From assembly GCA_018829465.1 (NCBI GenBank), contig JAHJTN010000017.1, forward strand, positions 152,164 through 216,163: a DNA stretch of 64,000 nt. The letters are read 5' to 3'. The first letter of the stretch is position 1, and each line of letters opens with the position of its first letter. This DNA is from Bacteroidota bacterium. GTDB taxonomy: Bacteria; Bacteroidota; Bacteroidia; Flavobacteriales; Flavobacteriaceae. The position numbers were made by a program, and so were the translations under genes. This document shows positions 53,295 to 63,855 of the stretch, piece after piece. The notes below the pieces were generated by a model, which saw nothing but the letters and a program-made list of their open reading frames with translations, was not told where the DNA came from and did no database searches.

Positions 53295-54842
53295 ATGTTA
53301 TTTTTTTTCGGAAAAGATTGTCTCACCGTTGCTAAAGCATTAGCATTATCTCATCAAAACATCAAGGGAAGTTGGGATGAGGCTACGCGATCTAGAATTG
53401 AAAAAAGCGAACAAGCTACCGGCTATATCGCCAAAAAATCTAAAGCCACATACGGCATCAATACCGGTTTCGGACCACTTTGTACTACAAAAATTTCACC
53501 TGCCGAAACCCGCAAACTGCAGACCAACATCCTAAAAAGCCACAGCGTGGGTGTCGGGAAACCCATCGATTCCGAACTCGTCAGACTGATGATGGTCCTC
53601 AAACTTCACGCACTTTCTTTCGGGTATTCGGGCGTCAGTTTCGCCTTGCTCGAACGCATACAATGGCATCTGGAAAACGATTGCATCCCCATTGTACCCG
53701 AACAAGGCTCGGTGGGCGCTTCAGGCGATTTGGCTCCTTTGGCTCACTTGTTTCTACCCCTTATCGGCTTAGGAAAAGTTCGTTATCAAAACAGAGAGAT
53801 AGAAACAGCAGAAGCACTTCAGAAAGCAGGTTTGAAACCTATTGAACTGGGTCCGAAAGAAGGCTTAGCACTCATCAACGGCACCCAATTTATCTTGGCG
53901 CATGCCGTGAAACTTGTTGAAAAAATGCACAATTGCCTCGCGCATGCCGACTTGATTGGCGCCATGACAGCCGATGGTTTGCAGGCATCCATCATGCCAT
54001 TTTCTCCGGAACTGCACCAACTCCGTCCGCATTTGGGGGCGGTACATGTAGCAAACAACCTGCATCTGCTGTTAGAAAATTCATCTATTTTGCAAGCACA
54101 CGAACACTGTGAACGCGTGCAAGACCCCTACTCGCTCCGTTGCATGCCACAAGTACACGGCGCATCGCGCGATGCGTGGCTGCACTTGAAAAACACGGTC
54201 GAAACCGAACTCAATTCTGTGACAGACAATCCCGTAATTTTTGATATAAACCACACCATCAGCGGAGGCAATTTCCACGGGCAACCTTTGGCTTTGCCCA
54301 TCGATTACGCTTGCCTCGCTTCGTCCGAATTGGGCGATATTTCCGACCGGCGCATCTATCTGTCACTCTTGGGCGACCGGGGCATCCCGAAACTTCTGAT
54401 GGCAGAAACCGGTATCAACTCCGGTTTTATGATGTTGCAATATACCTCCGCCGCTTTGGCAAGCGAAAACAAAACCCTCTGCTTTCCCGCATCGGCAGAC
54501 AGCATACCGACTTCCTTGGGGCAAGAAGACCATGTGAGCATGGGTGCTTTCGGCGCAAGAAAAGCATTGCAAGTTGCAGAAAACACCACCAAAATTTTGG
54601 CAATCGAATTGCTTTGCGCGGCACAAGCCATCGATTTGAGACGACCTTTAAAATCCTCCGAAACGCTGGAAAACGTTCACCGCGAAATTCGTAAACACAT
54701 CTCGTTTGCGACCGAAGACCGCATTTTTTCTGCCGATATCGAAAAAGCTACCGCGCTAGTGGAAAGTGGAAAATTGTTAGAACTGGCTTCTTTTTCAAAC
54801 CCAAAAAACACAAAAACACATGGACTATTTGAAATTTATTGA
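53295..54842 (+). CDS. hutH: Histidine ammonia-lyase
   Basis: Deaminates L-histidine to trans-urocanate, first step of histidine degradation. The autocatalytic MIO cofactor triad is in [14 protein letters not shown]. With the ATG at 53295 ([12 protein letters not shown]) as residue 1, the Ala-Ser-Gly is at 142-144, exactly the position known for characterised enzymes. This, with the -7 box at 53258, favours that start over the in-frame ATG at 53220. Other motifs are [26 protein letters not shown] and [16 protein letters not shown]. The C-terminus overlaps hutU by 23 bp. hutI and hutG are not in the window. Confidence 0.95.
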   Translation: MLFFFGKDCLTVAKALALSHQNIKGSWDEATRSRIEKSEQATGYIAKKSKATYGINTGFGPLCTTKISPAETRKLQTNILKSHSVGVGKPIDSELVRLMMVLKLHALSFGYSGVSFALLERIQWHLENDCIPIVPEQGSVGASGDLAPLAHLFLPLIGLGKVRYQNREIETAEALQKAGLKPIELGPKEGLALINGTQFILAHAVKLVEKMHNCLAHADLIGAMTADGLQASIMPFSPELHQLRPHLGAVHVANNLHLLLENSSILQAHEHCERVQDPYSLRCMPQVHGASRDAWLHLKNTVETELNSVTDNPVIFDINHTISGGNFHGQPLALPIDYACLASSELGDISDRRIYLSLLGDRGIPKLLMAETGINSGFMMLQYTSAALASENKTLCFPASADSIPTSLGQEDHVSMGAFGARKALQVAENTTKILAIELLCAAQAIDLRRPLKSSETLENVHREIRKHISFATEDRIFSADIEKATALVESGKLLELASFSNPKNTKTHGLFEIY

Positions 54843-56487
54843 TACCTACGCCAAACATCCGCATTATCACGCGCCACGTGGCCCCGAATTAAACGCAAAA
54901 TCGTGGCAAACCGAAGCACCACTGCGGATGTTGCTCAACAATTTGGATGCGGAAGTAGCCGAAAACCCCGATGAACTTGTGGTGTATGGCGGCACCGGAA
55001 AAGCGGCGCGAAACCGGGAGAGCTTAGAAAAAATCATCGAGGTCTTGTTGCGCTTAAAAGACGATGAAAGCCTTTTGGTACAATCCGGGAAACCCGTTGG
55101 CGTAATACCCACGCATCCCGAAGCTCCACGGGTTTTGATAGCGAACAGCAACTTGGTGCCAAAATGGGCAACCTGGGAACATTTTGATGAATTGGACAAA
55201 AAAGGTCTGATGATGTTCGGGCAAATGACCGCCGGCAGTTGGATTTACATCGGCAGCCAGGGGATATTGCAAGGTACCTATGAAACCTTCATGGCTTGTG
55301 GGCAAAAACATTTCGCGGGAAACCTGCGCAATAAACTGATTGTTTCGGGCGGCATGGGCGGCATGGGCGGTGCGCAACCTTTGGCAGCAACACTCGCCGG
55401 GGCTACCTTTTTGGGTGTAGATGTAGATGCCAAACGCATCCAAAAACGCATCGAAACACGCTACATAGACAAAATGACGCATTCGTATGAGGAAGCTAAA
55501 AAATGGATTTTGGAAGCACAAAGAGCCGGACAAAATATTTCCGTGGGCTTGGTAGGCGACATCGGCGATGTACTCGAAAAATTGCTTCAAGACAACATCA
55601 TCCCCGATGTGCTGACCGACCAAACCTCGGCGCACGACCCCATCAACGGCTATGTGCCCAACGGCTATTCGCTGGCAGAAGCCGATGCCCTGCGAAAAAA
55701 CCCCGAAACCTACCGGAAGGCTTCCATCACGAGCATGGCGCGACATGTACGCTTGATGTTGGAACACAAAAAAAGAGGAAGTATCGTTTTTGATTATGGC
55801 AACAACCTGAGGGCTTATGCCGTGGAAGGCGGGGAGAAAAATGCTTTTGACATACCCGGATTTGTGCCCGAATATATCCGGCCGCTGTTTTGCGAGGGAA
55901 AAGGGCCCTTCCGTTGGGCGGCACTTTCGGGCGAACCGGAAGATATTTATACCACCGACCGGGCTTTGATGGAAGCATTTCCGGAGAACAAACCGCTCAT
56001 CAAATGGCTGACGGAAGCCAAAGAAAAAATTGCCTTTCAGGGATTGCCCTGCCGTATTTGCTGGCTGGGCCTCGGCGACCGGCAAAAAGCCGGATTGATC
56101 TTTAACGAACTCGTTCGAAGCGGCAAGGTCAAAGCGCCGATTGTGATTGGCCGCGATCATCTGGATTGCGGCTCGGTGGCCTCGCCCAACCGGGAAACCG
56201 AGGGCATGTTGGACGGCAGTGACGCTGTGTCCGACTGGCCGCTACTCAACCTGATGGGGAACACTTCTGGCGGCGCGACCTGGGTATCGTTTCACCACGG
56301 CGGCGGCGTAGGCATGGGCTATTCGCAGCACGCCGGCATGGTGGTGTTGGCAGACGGCACCGGCCGTGCGGAAAGATGCCTCAAACGCGTCTTGCACACC
56401 GACCCGGCTATGGGCGTTTTCCGCCATGCCGATGCAGGTTATGAGAAAGCTATGGAAGTCTCAAAAAAGTTTGGACTGGGCTTGTAG
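54820..56487 (+). CDS. hutU: Urocanate hydratase
   Basis: Adds water to urocanate to give imidazolonepropionate, with tightly bound NAD. The 555-residue length is typical. Motifs include [14 protein letters not shown] near residue 50, the NAD-binding [37 protein letters not shown] and the catalytic region with [11 protein letters not shown]. The C-terminus has [20 protein letters not shown]. The start overlaps hutH by 23 bp, so the two are translationally coupled. Base composition is clearly more GC-rich than most neighbours. Confidence 0.96.
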   Translation: MDYLKFIDTYAKHPHYHAPRGPELNAKSWQTEAPLRMLLNNLDAEVAENPDELVVYGGTGKAARNRESLEKIIEVLLRLKDDESLLVQSGKPVGVIPTHPEAPRVLIANSNLVPKWATWEHFDELDKKGLMMFGQMTAGSWIYIGSQGILQGTYETFMACGQKHFAGNLRNKLIVSGGMGGMGGAQPLAATLAGATFLGVDVDAKRIQKRIETRYIDKMTHSYEEAKKWILEAQRAGQNISVGLVGDIGDVLEKLLQDNIIPDVLTDQTSAHDPINGYVPNGYSLAEADALRKNPETYRKASITSMARHVRLMLEHKKRGSIVFDYGNNLRAYAVEGGEKNAFDIPGFVPEYIRPLFCEGKGPFRWAALSGEPEDIYTTDRALMEAFPENKPLIKWLTEAKEKIAFQGLPCRICWLGLGDRQKAGLIFNELVRSGKVKAPIVIGRDHLDCGSVASPNRETEGMLDGSDAVSDWPLLNLMGNTSGGATWVSFHHGGGVGMGYSQHAGMVVLADGTGRAERCLKRVLHTDPAMGVFRHADAGYEKAMEVSKKFGLGL

Positions 56488-56975
56488 AAATGTTTCATAA
56501 TGAAATAGTTAGTCTATTTGAAAAGACAAAAGCAAAATCTCCTTTCAGTATGCAATGCAGATGTTTGATCTAATCTGGAATTTAAAATCTTCATCTTCCA
56601 ATTTTATCGAGTTATAAATGAGAAGGTTTAGGTCGTGTTTTGCGTTTTTTTGTTGTGAGAATCACTGACTTTAGCATTTTATAGATGCCGTTTGCCTTGC
56701 TTATCAGTTTTTTATATTTTCTGATGGGTCTTAAAACAAAAAACGACTAAAATAGTTGTACTTATAATTTATGAATATTTGGATGGTTTGTCTTTGTGAA
56801 AATCACAATAAATTAAAAATTAACATGGTTTGTATAGTGCACTACCGCTCTACTTCCACTAAAAACGAATAACCAATCCAAAAACCCGACAACATTTGTA
56901 TCCAATAAACTTACATTTCAATAAGTTTTTATACTTTAGTGGCTCATATCCTATAGAAACCAAACCTACCTTGCC
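56488..56975. other. 488-bp intergenic stretch with a possible short gene relic
   Basis: AT-rich DNA between hutU and the metzincin gene. On the minus strand (about 56610-56750) lies a stop-to-stop frame of about 45 codons without a start near its left end. It reads VLRPIRKYKKLISKANG and IYKMLKSVILTTKKRKTRP, a basic stretch that looks like the end of a protein rather than chance sequence; I cannot name a family. Near the right edge a TACTTTAG (one mismatch to TAnnTTTG) may be the metzincin promoter. No RNA gene or repeat seen. Confidence 0.3.
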
Positions 56976-59432
56976 ATGTTAAAAAAATCGATTGTTTTGT
57001 TGATTGTAATGGTTGTCTCGTTTGCCCAAGCGCAATTTTTGACACAAAAGAAAAACCTCCAAAAATTTGAAGGTTTTTTTAATTCGTATTACAACGAAGT
57101 TGCAGACGAACTCTATTTGGAAGTAAACCGTTTGGATATGGAGTTTCTCTATGTCTATTCTTTGCGTACCGGTTTAGGTTCAAACGACATTGGATTGGAC
57201 AGAGGCAAGCTCGGTCAGGAACAAGTAGTAAAATTTGTAAAAGCGGGCAACAAACTACTGCTCGTTCAGCCCAACTTAAAATTTCGTGCCATCACTGATA
57301 ACCAAGCCGAAAGAAAATCGGTAGAAGAAGCTTTTGCGCGTTCGGTTTTATTTGGTTTTGATATCAAAGAAAAGAAGGGCGATACTTATATTATCGATTT
57401 CACGCCTTTTCTGATGCGCGATGTCTATGACGTGGCGGGCACCTTAAAAAAAGCCAAGCAAGGCAATTTCAGTTTTGATAAATCGCGGAGCGCACTATCG
57501 CTTGAGCGCACCAAATCATTCCCCAAAAACTCAGAATTTGAAGCGCTCATTACTTTGTCGGGTTCAGATGCAGGTCCGTGGCTCAAGAGCGTGGCACCAA
57601 ACAACAGTCATGTATCGGTGATTCAGCACCATTCTTTTGTGGAATTGCCCGACGACAACTACAAGCCACGGGTTTATGATCCGCGTTCGGGTTCTTATCC
57701 GTTTTCTTATATGGATTACAGCACACCCGTGTCATCGGATATAACCAAACGGTTTATCATGCGCCATCGTTTGGAGAAAAAAGACCCGACTGCGGCAGTC
57801 AGTGAAGCAATAGAGCCCATTGTCTATTACCTTGATCCCGGCACCCCCGAACCCGTTCGTACAGCTTTGTTGGAAGGCGCGCGTTGGTGGAACCAAGCTT
57901 TTGAAGCCGCAGGTTATAAAAATGCTTTCCAGGTGAAAATGTTGCCCGAAGATGCCGACCCTATGGATGTCCGTTACAACCTCATTCAATGGGTGCATCG
58001 CTCCACCAGAGGTTGGTCTTACGGCAGCAGCGTTTCCGACCCGCGAACCGGCGAAATCATTAAAGGACATGTGAGCTTGGGTTCTTTGCGCATCAGACAA
58101 GATTTTTTGATCGCACAGGCTTTGACCGCACCATTTGCCAACTCAGACAACAATACCGACCTGATGTTGCAAATGGCCTTGGCGCGTATTCGCCAACTTT
58201 CGGCACACGAGGTGGGACATACGCTCGGTTTTGCGCACAATTTTGCGGCAAGTACCAACAACTTCGCTTCCGTCATGGACTATCCGCATCCGTTCGTGGA
58301 TGTTCAAAACGGTCAAATTCGGTTGGAAAACGCTTACGACACAGGCATTGGCGAGTGGGACAAGATATCCGTAGCGTATGCTTATTCCGAATTTCCGCCC
58401 AACGCGGATGAGCAACACGCCCTCAAAAAAATATTAGACGACTCGTTTAAATCCGGTTTGCGATTTATCACCGACCAAGATGCAAGACCCGAAGGTGGCG
58501 CGCATGCATTGGCACATTTGTGGGACAACGGTGGTGATGCATCCGAGGAATTGAAACGCGTTTTGCAGGTTCGGAAAGTGGCGATTGATCAGTTTTCCAC
58601 AGACAACATACGTACCTACGAACCTTATTCTGTTTTAGAAGATGTGTTTGTACCGCTCTATTTTTTTCACCGCTACCAAGCGGAAGCGACTTCTAAACTC
58701 GTAGGCGGATTGGATTACAATTACGCCATCAAGAATGGCAGTGAGCCTGTTTGTCAAAGCGTTTCGCCCGGGCAACAACGCGAAGCCATGAATGCCCTGA
58801 TGGTATCCGTATCACCGGAAACTTTAGCAATCCCTAAAAATATTTTGAATTTGTTCCCGCCCCGCGCTTTTGGTTACGGTCGTACGCGCGAATCATTCAA
58901 ATCGAAAACCGGCGTGGCTTTTGACGCCTTGGGTGCGGCTGCATCAGCAAGTGATATGGTTTTCGGTCTGCTTTTGCATCCGCAACGTGCTTCGCGTTTG
59001 ATTCAGCAAAAAGCTCTGGATGCCAATCAGTTGGGTTTGGATGAGTTAATTGATTTAGCCATAACGAATACCTTTTACAAACAATGGACTGACACTTATT
59101 TGAATGAAATTCAACACACCGTCAATTTCTCTTTGTTAGAAAATTTGATGCATTTGGGCGCTTCAGACAGCGTGCACCCACAAGTGAAAGCCATTGTCAA
59201 CAACAGACTGAACCAACTTTTGCGAAAATTTCAACTTCAAAACTTGGCTTCTCAGTCTAAAAAAGACAAAAATGAAGAAGCTACAAAATCTTCAAATGCA
59301 TTCACAGCCGAATATGCCCGTTTAATTCTTCAATTCCAAAAAGATACTGAACCATGGAAAAAACCGGCGGCTTCAGACCTGCCGGATGGTTCGCCCATCG
59401 GTAGTTTTCAGTGTTTGTTAGATGGGTTTTAG
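56976..59432 (+). CDS. Exported zinc-dependent metalloprotease (metzincin, DUF5117/DUF4953 type)
   Basis: 818 residues with a signal peptide (MLKKSIVLLIVMVVSFAQA). The catalytic zinc motif is SAHEVGHTLGFAHNF (HExxHxxGxxH), followed by the Met-turn region in NNFASVMDYPHP. The N-terminal third corresponds to the DUF5118/DUF5117 module, the C-terminal to DUF4953, with helices rich in Lys and Gln near the end. Family members in Bacteroidota are secreted or periplasmic proteases of unproven substrate. It is a single gene; an A/T-rich heptad repeat array follows it. Confidence 0.9.
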   Translation: MLKKSIVLLIVMVVSFAQAQFLTQKKNLQKFEGFFNSYYNEVADELYLEVNRLDMEFLYVYSLRTGLGSNDIGLDRGKLGQEQVVKFVKAGNKLLLVQPNLKFRAITDNQAERKSVEEAFARSVLFGFDIKEKKGDTYIIDFTPFLMRDVYDVAGTLKKAKQGNFSFDKSRSALSLERTKSFPKNSEFEALITLSGSDAGPWLKSVAPNNSHVSVIQHHSFVELPDDNYKPRVYDPRSGSYPFSYMDYSTPVSSDITKRFIMRHRLEKKDPTAAVSEAIEPIVYYLDPGTPEPVRTALLEGARWWNQAFEAAGYKNAFQVKMLPEDADPMDVRYNLIQWVHRSTRGWSYGSSVSDPRTGEIIKGHVSLGSLRIRQDFLIAQALTAPFANSDNNTDLMLQMALARIRQLSAHEVGHTLGFAHNFAASTNNFASVMDYPHPFVDVQNGQIRLENAYDTGIGEWDKISVAYAYSEFPPNADEQHALKKILDDSFKSGLRFITDQDARPEGGAHALAHLWDNGGDASEELKRVLQVRKVAIDQFSTDNIRTYEPYSVLEDVFVPLYFFHRYQAEATSKLVGGLDYNYAIKNGSEPVCQSVSPGQQREAMNALMVSVSPETLAIPKNILNLFPPRAFGYGRTRESFKSKTGVAFDALGAAASASDMVFGLLLHPQRASRLIQQKALDANQLGLDELIDLAITNTFYKQWTDTYLNEIQHTVNFSLLENLMHLGASDSVHPQVKAIVNNRLNQLLRKFQLQNLASQSKKDKNEEATKSSNAFTAEYARLILQFQKDTEPWKKPAASDLPDGSPIGSFQCLLDGF

Positions 59433-59443
59433 GAAGGGTAAAA

Positions 59444-59556
59444 GACAATGGCAATAGGCAATAGGCAATAGGCAATAGGCAATAGCCAATAGACAATTGC
59501 TGATAAACAATAACAAATAACTGACAACCAATAACTGATAACCAATAGCAGCAGTG
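59444..59556. repeat. Heptanucleotide repeat array
   Basis: Five perfect GCAATAG units (59451-59485), then CCAATAG and ACAATTG, preceded by GACAATG. Further right, 7-mers alternate as ACTGACA, ACCAATA, ACTGATA, ACCAATA. It lies between the metzincin stop and threonine aldolase start. Copy number may vary between strains. Confidence 0.85.
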
Positions 59557-59588
59557 AACAGGCATCAGAAATTAAATAAAAGCCACTT

Positions 59589-60611
59589 ATGATTAACCTA
59601 ATCAGCGATACTGTTACCAAACCCACGCCGGGCATGCTCGATGCCATGATGCGCGCCGAAGTAGGCGACGATGTGTTCAAACACGACCCCACGGTCAATG
59701 CCTTAGAAGCCAAAGTGGCCGAACTTTTTGGCAAGGAAGCGGCTTTGTATTTTCCGAGCGGCACGATGGCAAACCAAACGGCCATTAAAATCCACACCCA
59801 ACCCGGCGAACAACTGATTTGTGACAAGTGGGCGCATATCTTCAATTATGAAGGTGGCGGTGCCTCGTTTAACAGCGGGGTTTCCTGCCGTTTGGTGGAC
59901 GGAAACCGAGGCATGATGACTGCCGCACAAGTGGAAGCCGTTATCAATCCGCCGGATTTTTACCACAGTCCGTTAACTACTTTGGTGGAAGTTGAAAACA
60001 CCACCAATCGGGGTGGTGGTGCTTGTTGGGATTTTCAAGAGCTAGTGAAAATAAAAAGCGTTTGCGACCGGCACGGCTTGGCCTATCACCTCGATGGTGC
60101 ACGATTGTGGAACGCCATGGTTGAAACGGCCGCCACACCCAAAGATTACGGCGGTTTGTTTGATACAATTTCGGTCTGCTTGTCTAAAGGTTTGGGTGCG
60201 CCTGTAGGTTCAGTTTTGGTCGGTACAAAAAAGCACATGGAAAAAGCCTTACGTATCCGAAAAATATTTGGTGGCGGGATGCGTCAAGCCGGATTTTTGG
60301 CTGCTGCGGGCATTTATGCCATCGACCACCAATGGGAACGGTTAAAAGAAGATCACCGAAAAGCGAAAGAATTGGCCGGTATTTTGCGAAAAATTGCACA
60401 AGTGGATTTTGTAGAAGAAGTTGAAACCAATATCGTCATTTTTCAATTGAAACCTCAAGAAGATATTTTGGAATTTATGCAATTGCTTCAAAAAAACGAA
60501 ATATTGATTTCCAATATGGGGCAGGGCAAACTCAGGATGGTCACACATTTGGATTATACCGATACCATGCACGAAAAAGTATTAGACATCTTATCCGCTT
60601 TGAAAAAATAA
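59589..60611 (+). CDS. ltaE: Low-specificity threonine aldolase
   Basis: PLP enzyme that cleaves threonine or allo-threonine to glycine and acetaldehyde. The 340-residue protein begins MINLISDTVTKPTPGMLDAM, has the GDDVFKHDPTVNALE motif and HLDGARLWNAMVET. The PLP lysine lies in SVCLSKGLGAPVGSVLVG, about residue 200. No export signal, so it is cytoplasmic. It starts about 30 bases after the heptad repeat array and converges with ychF. Confidence 0.94.
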   Translation: MINLISDTVTKPTPGMLDAMMRAEVGDDVFKHDPTVNALEAKVAELFGKEAALYFPSGTMANQTAIKIHTQPGEQLICDKWAHIFNYEGGGASFNSGVSCRLVDGNRGMMTAAQVEAVINPPDFYHSPLTTLVEVENTTNRGGGACWDFQELVKIKSVCDRHGLAYHLDGARLWNAMVETAATPKDYGGLFDTISVCLSKGLGAPVGSVLVGTKKHMEKALRIRKIFGGGMRQAGFLAAAGIYAIDHQWERLKEDHRKAKELAGILRKIAQVDFVEEVETNIVIFQLKPQEDILEFMQLLQKNEILISNMGQGKLRMVTHLDYTDTMHEKVLDILSALKK

Positions 60612-60622
60612 AACCTTGTCTT

Positions 60623-61714
60623 TCACACATTAAACCTAAAATGCATGACATCGCCATCCTTTACGATGTATTCCTTGCCTTCTACTCGCATTTTTCCGGC
60701 TTCTTTTACTTTAGCTTCACTACCATAATGTACAAAATCTTGATAGCTAATCACCTCTGCACGGATAAAACCTTTCTCAAAATCTGTGTGGATGACACCC
60801 GCGGCTTGAGGTGCCGTAGCCCCGACAGGAATTGTCCATGCGCGCACTTCTTTTACACCTGCAGTGAAATAGGTTTGCAAATCGAGTAGCGTGTAAGCGG
60901 CACGAATTAACTTGGAAACGCCGGGCTCGTCCAGGCCTATATCTTCGAGAAACATTTGGCGTTCTTCATAACTTTCCAATTCTGCAATGTCGGCTTCGGT
61001 GGCGACAGCCAAGGTGATGAGTTGGGCTTTTTCCCCGGCGATGGCTTTTTTAACGTCTTCTACATACGCATTTCCGTTTTTGGCCGAAGCTTCATCTACA
61101 TTGCATACGTATAAGATGGGTTTTGCCGTAAGCAACTGAAAACTCTTAAGCAACTCCGCATCGTCGGTATCCGTTTCCAGTTCGCGAACAGACTTTCCGG
61201 AGAGCAATAGCTCTTTTATTTGATTGAGCAATCCTTGCTCTTTTACAGCCAATTTGTCACCAACTTTGGCTGCACGATTAACTTTTTCGAGTCTTTTTTC
61301 TACAGTTTCTAAATCTTTCAACTGCAATTCAATGTCTATGGTTTCTTTATCCGAAACAGGATTTATTTTTCCCTCTACGTGAACAATATTGTCGTTGTCA
61401 AAACAACGCAACACATGAATGATAGCTTGACATTCTCTGATATTTCCTAAAAATTGGTTGCCTAAACCTTCGCCTTTGCTAGCGCCTCTGACGAGTCCGG
61501 CTATGTCAACAATTTCCACATTGGCAGGTTGTACCCGTTCCGGTTTTACCAATGATTCTAACACAGAAAGCCGCTCATCCGGTACGATGACGACACCCAA
61601 ATTGGGCTCGATGGTACAAAAAGGAAAATTTGCGCTTTGTGCTTTGGCACTTGATAAACAATTAAAAAGGGTTGATTTACCCACATTGGGAAGCCCCACA
61701 ATTCCTACTTTCAT
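60623..61714 (-). CDS. ychF: YchF-type P-loop ATPase
   Basis: OBG-family nucleotide-binding protein that prefers ATP and associates with ribosomes; 363 residues, the usual length. P-loop GIVGLPNVGKSTLFN, switch region VDIAGLVRGASKGEGLGNQF, an NVDE (CNVDEASA) element in place of the NKxD of GTPases, and a C-terminal TGS domain (YFTAGVKEVRAWTIPVGATA, ending MHFRFNV). Strongly conserved; it is a single gene converging with threonine aldolase (11-bp gap). Confidence 0.97.
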   Translation of the reverse strand: MKVGIVGLPNVGKSTLFNCLSSAKAQSANFPFCTIEPNLGVVIVPDERLSVLESLVKPERVQPANVEIVDIAGLVRGASKGEGLGNQFLGNIRECQAIIHVLRCFDNDNIVHVEGKINPVSDKETIDIELQLKDLETVEKRLEKVNRAAKVGDKLAVKEQGLLNQIKELLLSGKSVRELETDTDDAELLKSFQLLTAKPILYVCNVDEASAKNGNAYVEDVKKAIAGEKAQLITLAVATEADIAELESYEERQMFLEDIGLDEPGVSKLIRAAYTLLDLQTYFTAGVKEVRAWTIPVGATAPQAAGVIHTDFEKGFIRAEVISYQDFVHYGSEAKVKEAGKMRVEGKEYIVKDGDVMHFRFNV

Positions 61715-61936
61715 TTTTATGTATTTATTTTTTTTTCAATCCTGCATCGACTGGATTCCGCAAATGGATATTGCCCTTTAAATTGAATCGTTTGATTTGA
61801 TATGTATCAAAAAGGGCATTTCACTTATGCTAAAATTCAATCTACAGCATGCTGCGGATAAAATTTTCGCGCCGCGAATATACAATTTTATAGCACGCAC
61901 AACCGTCATTTCATAAATCTGCTGTTGTGTGCCGTA

Positions 61937-63340
61937 TTAATCTTTACTTTTCACATAAACCTTATAATCCCATGGCTTTAATTCTAATATAGAACCTTCA
62001 TTGAAGCTGATATTCTTTTTAGTGAAGTAATCAGTGTATTCCCCATAGTAAAGGGTTTCTTTAAAAGTAACATTCTGAATGTTTTCAGAAAAATTGAAAA
62101 CTGCAAAAACCTTGTCATTTTCATTTTCCCTAACAAAACTAAAAATTTCGCTCTCTGATGAGTTGGGTACTTTTATCATACGAGCACCCCATTTTGCGTT
62201 CCACAAAGCTGTATTTTCTTTCATCAGTATAAAAAGTTCTTTATATAGTTCTCCGATATAATGTGCTTTCCAGTTAATTGTATCTTTCTCAAAAAATGCT
62301 AACCGTTTTGTGTTTCCTGCTTCCTGACCGTTATACATCAAAGGCATACCTTCACCAACAACTGATAGTACAATGGCAGCGTCTAAACCATCACCAAACT
62401 GCTCCCACATGGTTCCTTCCCAACTATTTTTATCATGATTACTTACAAAGGTCATCCGAAATATATTTTGGGGATAATACCCTTCATTCCATGAGTAATA
62501 AGCATAAAGAGCATTTACATCTGCCTTCCCCGTACAAATTTTATGAACTGCATCGTTCCATGCCCATGCATAAGTCATGTCGAAGGCTTCGGCATGAAAA
62601 TCGCGACCTTCCCATTCGGCTAACATAAATACGGGCTTAATCGCATCTAATTCCTTACGTGCATTATTCCAAAAGTCCAAGGGAACCAAACCTGCGGCAT
62701 CACATCTATATCCATCAACGCCTACTTCTTTTACCCAATATTTTAAGGCTTCTGTCATATATTTTCTTAGGTCAGGGTTGTTAAAGTTTAAATCAATTAC
62801 ATCTTCCCAGTCATACCAAGCTGTTGGCATATATTCACCTTTATAATCTTTCACATACCAATCAGGATGTTTTGTAACCAACTCATTGTCCCAAGCTGTA
62901 TGATTGGCAATCCAATCCAAAATAACATACATGCCATGTTTGTGAGCTGTTGCAACAAATTTTTTCAAATCTTCCAAAGTACCTAATTCCCGATTCACTC
63001 CATAATAATCTTTAACAGAGTATGGGCTTCCTAACGAACCTTTTCTATTTTTCTCACCAATGGGATGTATTGGCATTAACATAATAATATCTATGCCCAA
63101 CTCTTTTAGCCTGGGTATTTGTTTTTCTGCTGCTTGTAATGTGCCTTCATGCGTAAATTGCCTGGTATTGATTTGGTAAATGGTAGCATTTTTTGTCCAC
63201 TCAGGATGTGTTATTTTTACATACGAGATTGGATTATACGCTGTTTGTGATGACTTTTCTTCAGTCTTTTCACTATTAGTATTCTGACACCCAAAAACAG
63301 TTAGAGCTATAATGAAGTATAACAATTTTGTTGCTTTCAT
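61937..63340 (-). CDS. GH13 alpha-amylase-family lipoprotein
   Basis: About 467 residues from the ATG at 63340 (MKATKLLYFIIALTVFGC, lipobox Cys18); an in-frame ATG at 63349 would add three residues. GH13 regions: VILDWIANHTAW, VDGYRCDAAGLVPLDF with the nucleophile Asp, FMLAEWEGRDFH with the acid/base Glu, and FVSNHDKNSWEG. The barrel start is NATIYQINTRQFTHEGTLQA. It is more compact than the GH13 lipoprotein at 4.2 kb and belongs to a different subfamily. Neither has nearby Sus genes, so the two may degrade starch or maltodextrin together with parts encoded elsewhere. Confidence 0.9.
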   Translation of the reverse strand: MKATKLLYFIIALTVFGCQNTNSEKTEEKSSQTAYNPISYVKITHPEWTKNATIYQINTRQFTHEGTLQAAEKQIPRLKELGIDIIMLMPIHPIGEKNRKGSLGSPYSVKDYYGVNRELGTLEDLKKFVATAHKHGMYVILDWIANHTAWDNELVTKHPDWYVKDYKGEYMPTAWYDWEDVIDLNFNNPDLRKYMTEALKYWVKEVGVDGYRCDAAGLVPLDFWNNARKELDAIKPVFMLAEWEGRDFHAEAFDMTYAWAWNDAVHKICTGKADVNALYAYYSWNEGYYPQNIFRMTFVSNHDKNSWEGTMWEQFGDGLDAAIVLSVVGEGMPLMYNGQEAGNTKRLAFFEKDTINWKAHYIGELYKELFILMKENTALWNAKWGARMIKVPNSSESEIFSFVRENENDKVFAVFNFSENIQNVTFKETLYYGEYTDYFTKKNISFNEGSILELKPWDYKVYVKSKD

Positions 63341-63855
63341 TGGATACATTTTAGTTTATTTATACTTTAATTTACAGTAAACTCTTTAAATCATGAAAGA
63401 TTAGATGTCTGAATCTGTAATCTAATCTCGATGTGCTCACTCATGTGGTATATGGCAAACAACGCGTGGCTAAACTCAACTCTTCCGTTCATTCCCGTTA
63501 TAGCTGGAGGTGTAAAATACATGATTAAAATCTGTGTTTATCAACCGGAGCTGGTCTTTCCTCCCACATTCGCGGGACAAATCCTCACAGCCACGGGAGG
63601 GGAAATGAGTTTTATTTATGGTCATTGTGTTACGGATTATTGTAAGCTCAAAGGTAGATACTTTATTTTAACTTCAAATATTAAGGCGGATTTTTTTTAT
63701 TTCATTATTCCAGTGGATTGGATACACCGCCATCATGTCGACTTTTATTCAAAGCTTGGGGTTTTACAAAAAAAACACCACACCAAAGATCAAATTCCAT
63801 AGTGTAAAAATCAACCAAAACTGTTCACTCCCCTTATACAGGACAATTGGTTACC
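63341..63855. other. 515-bp stretch without a recognised gene
   Basis: Between the GH13 gene and the IS end. Holds a 9-bp hairpin (AGATTAGAT and ATCTAATCT at 63398-63406/63420-63428) and a 123-codon plus-strand frame (63431-63802) with no recognised motif, odd composition and no promoter. I see no RNA gene. It may be decayed mobile DNA. Confidence 0.4.

Noticed and set aside
55054..56160. 368-codon minus-strand frame inside hutU
   Set aside because: Long only because hutU is GC-rich and lacks stops on the opposite strand; the plus strand clearly encodes urocanase.
63431..63802. 123-codon plus-strand frame near the right edge
   Set aside because: No recognised motif, odd amino-acid composition, no promoter, and it lies next to mobile DNA; not supported as a gene.
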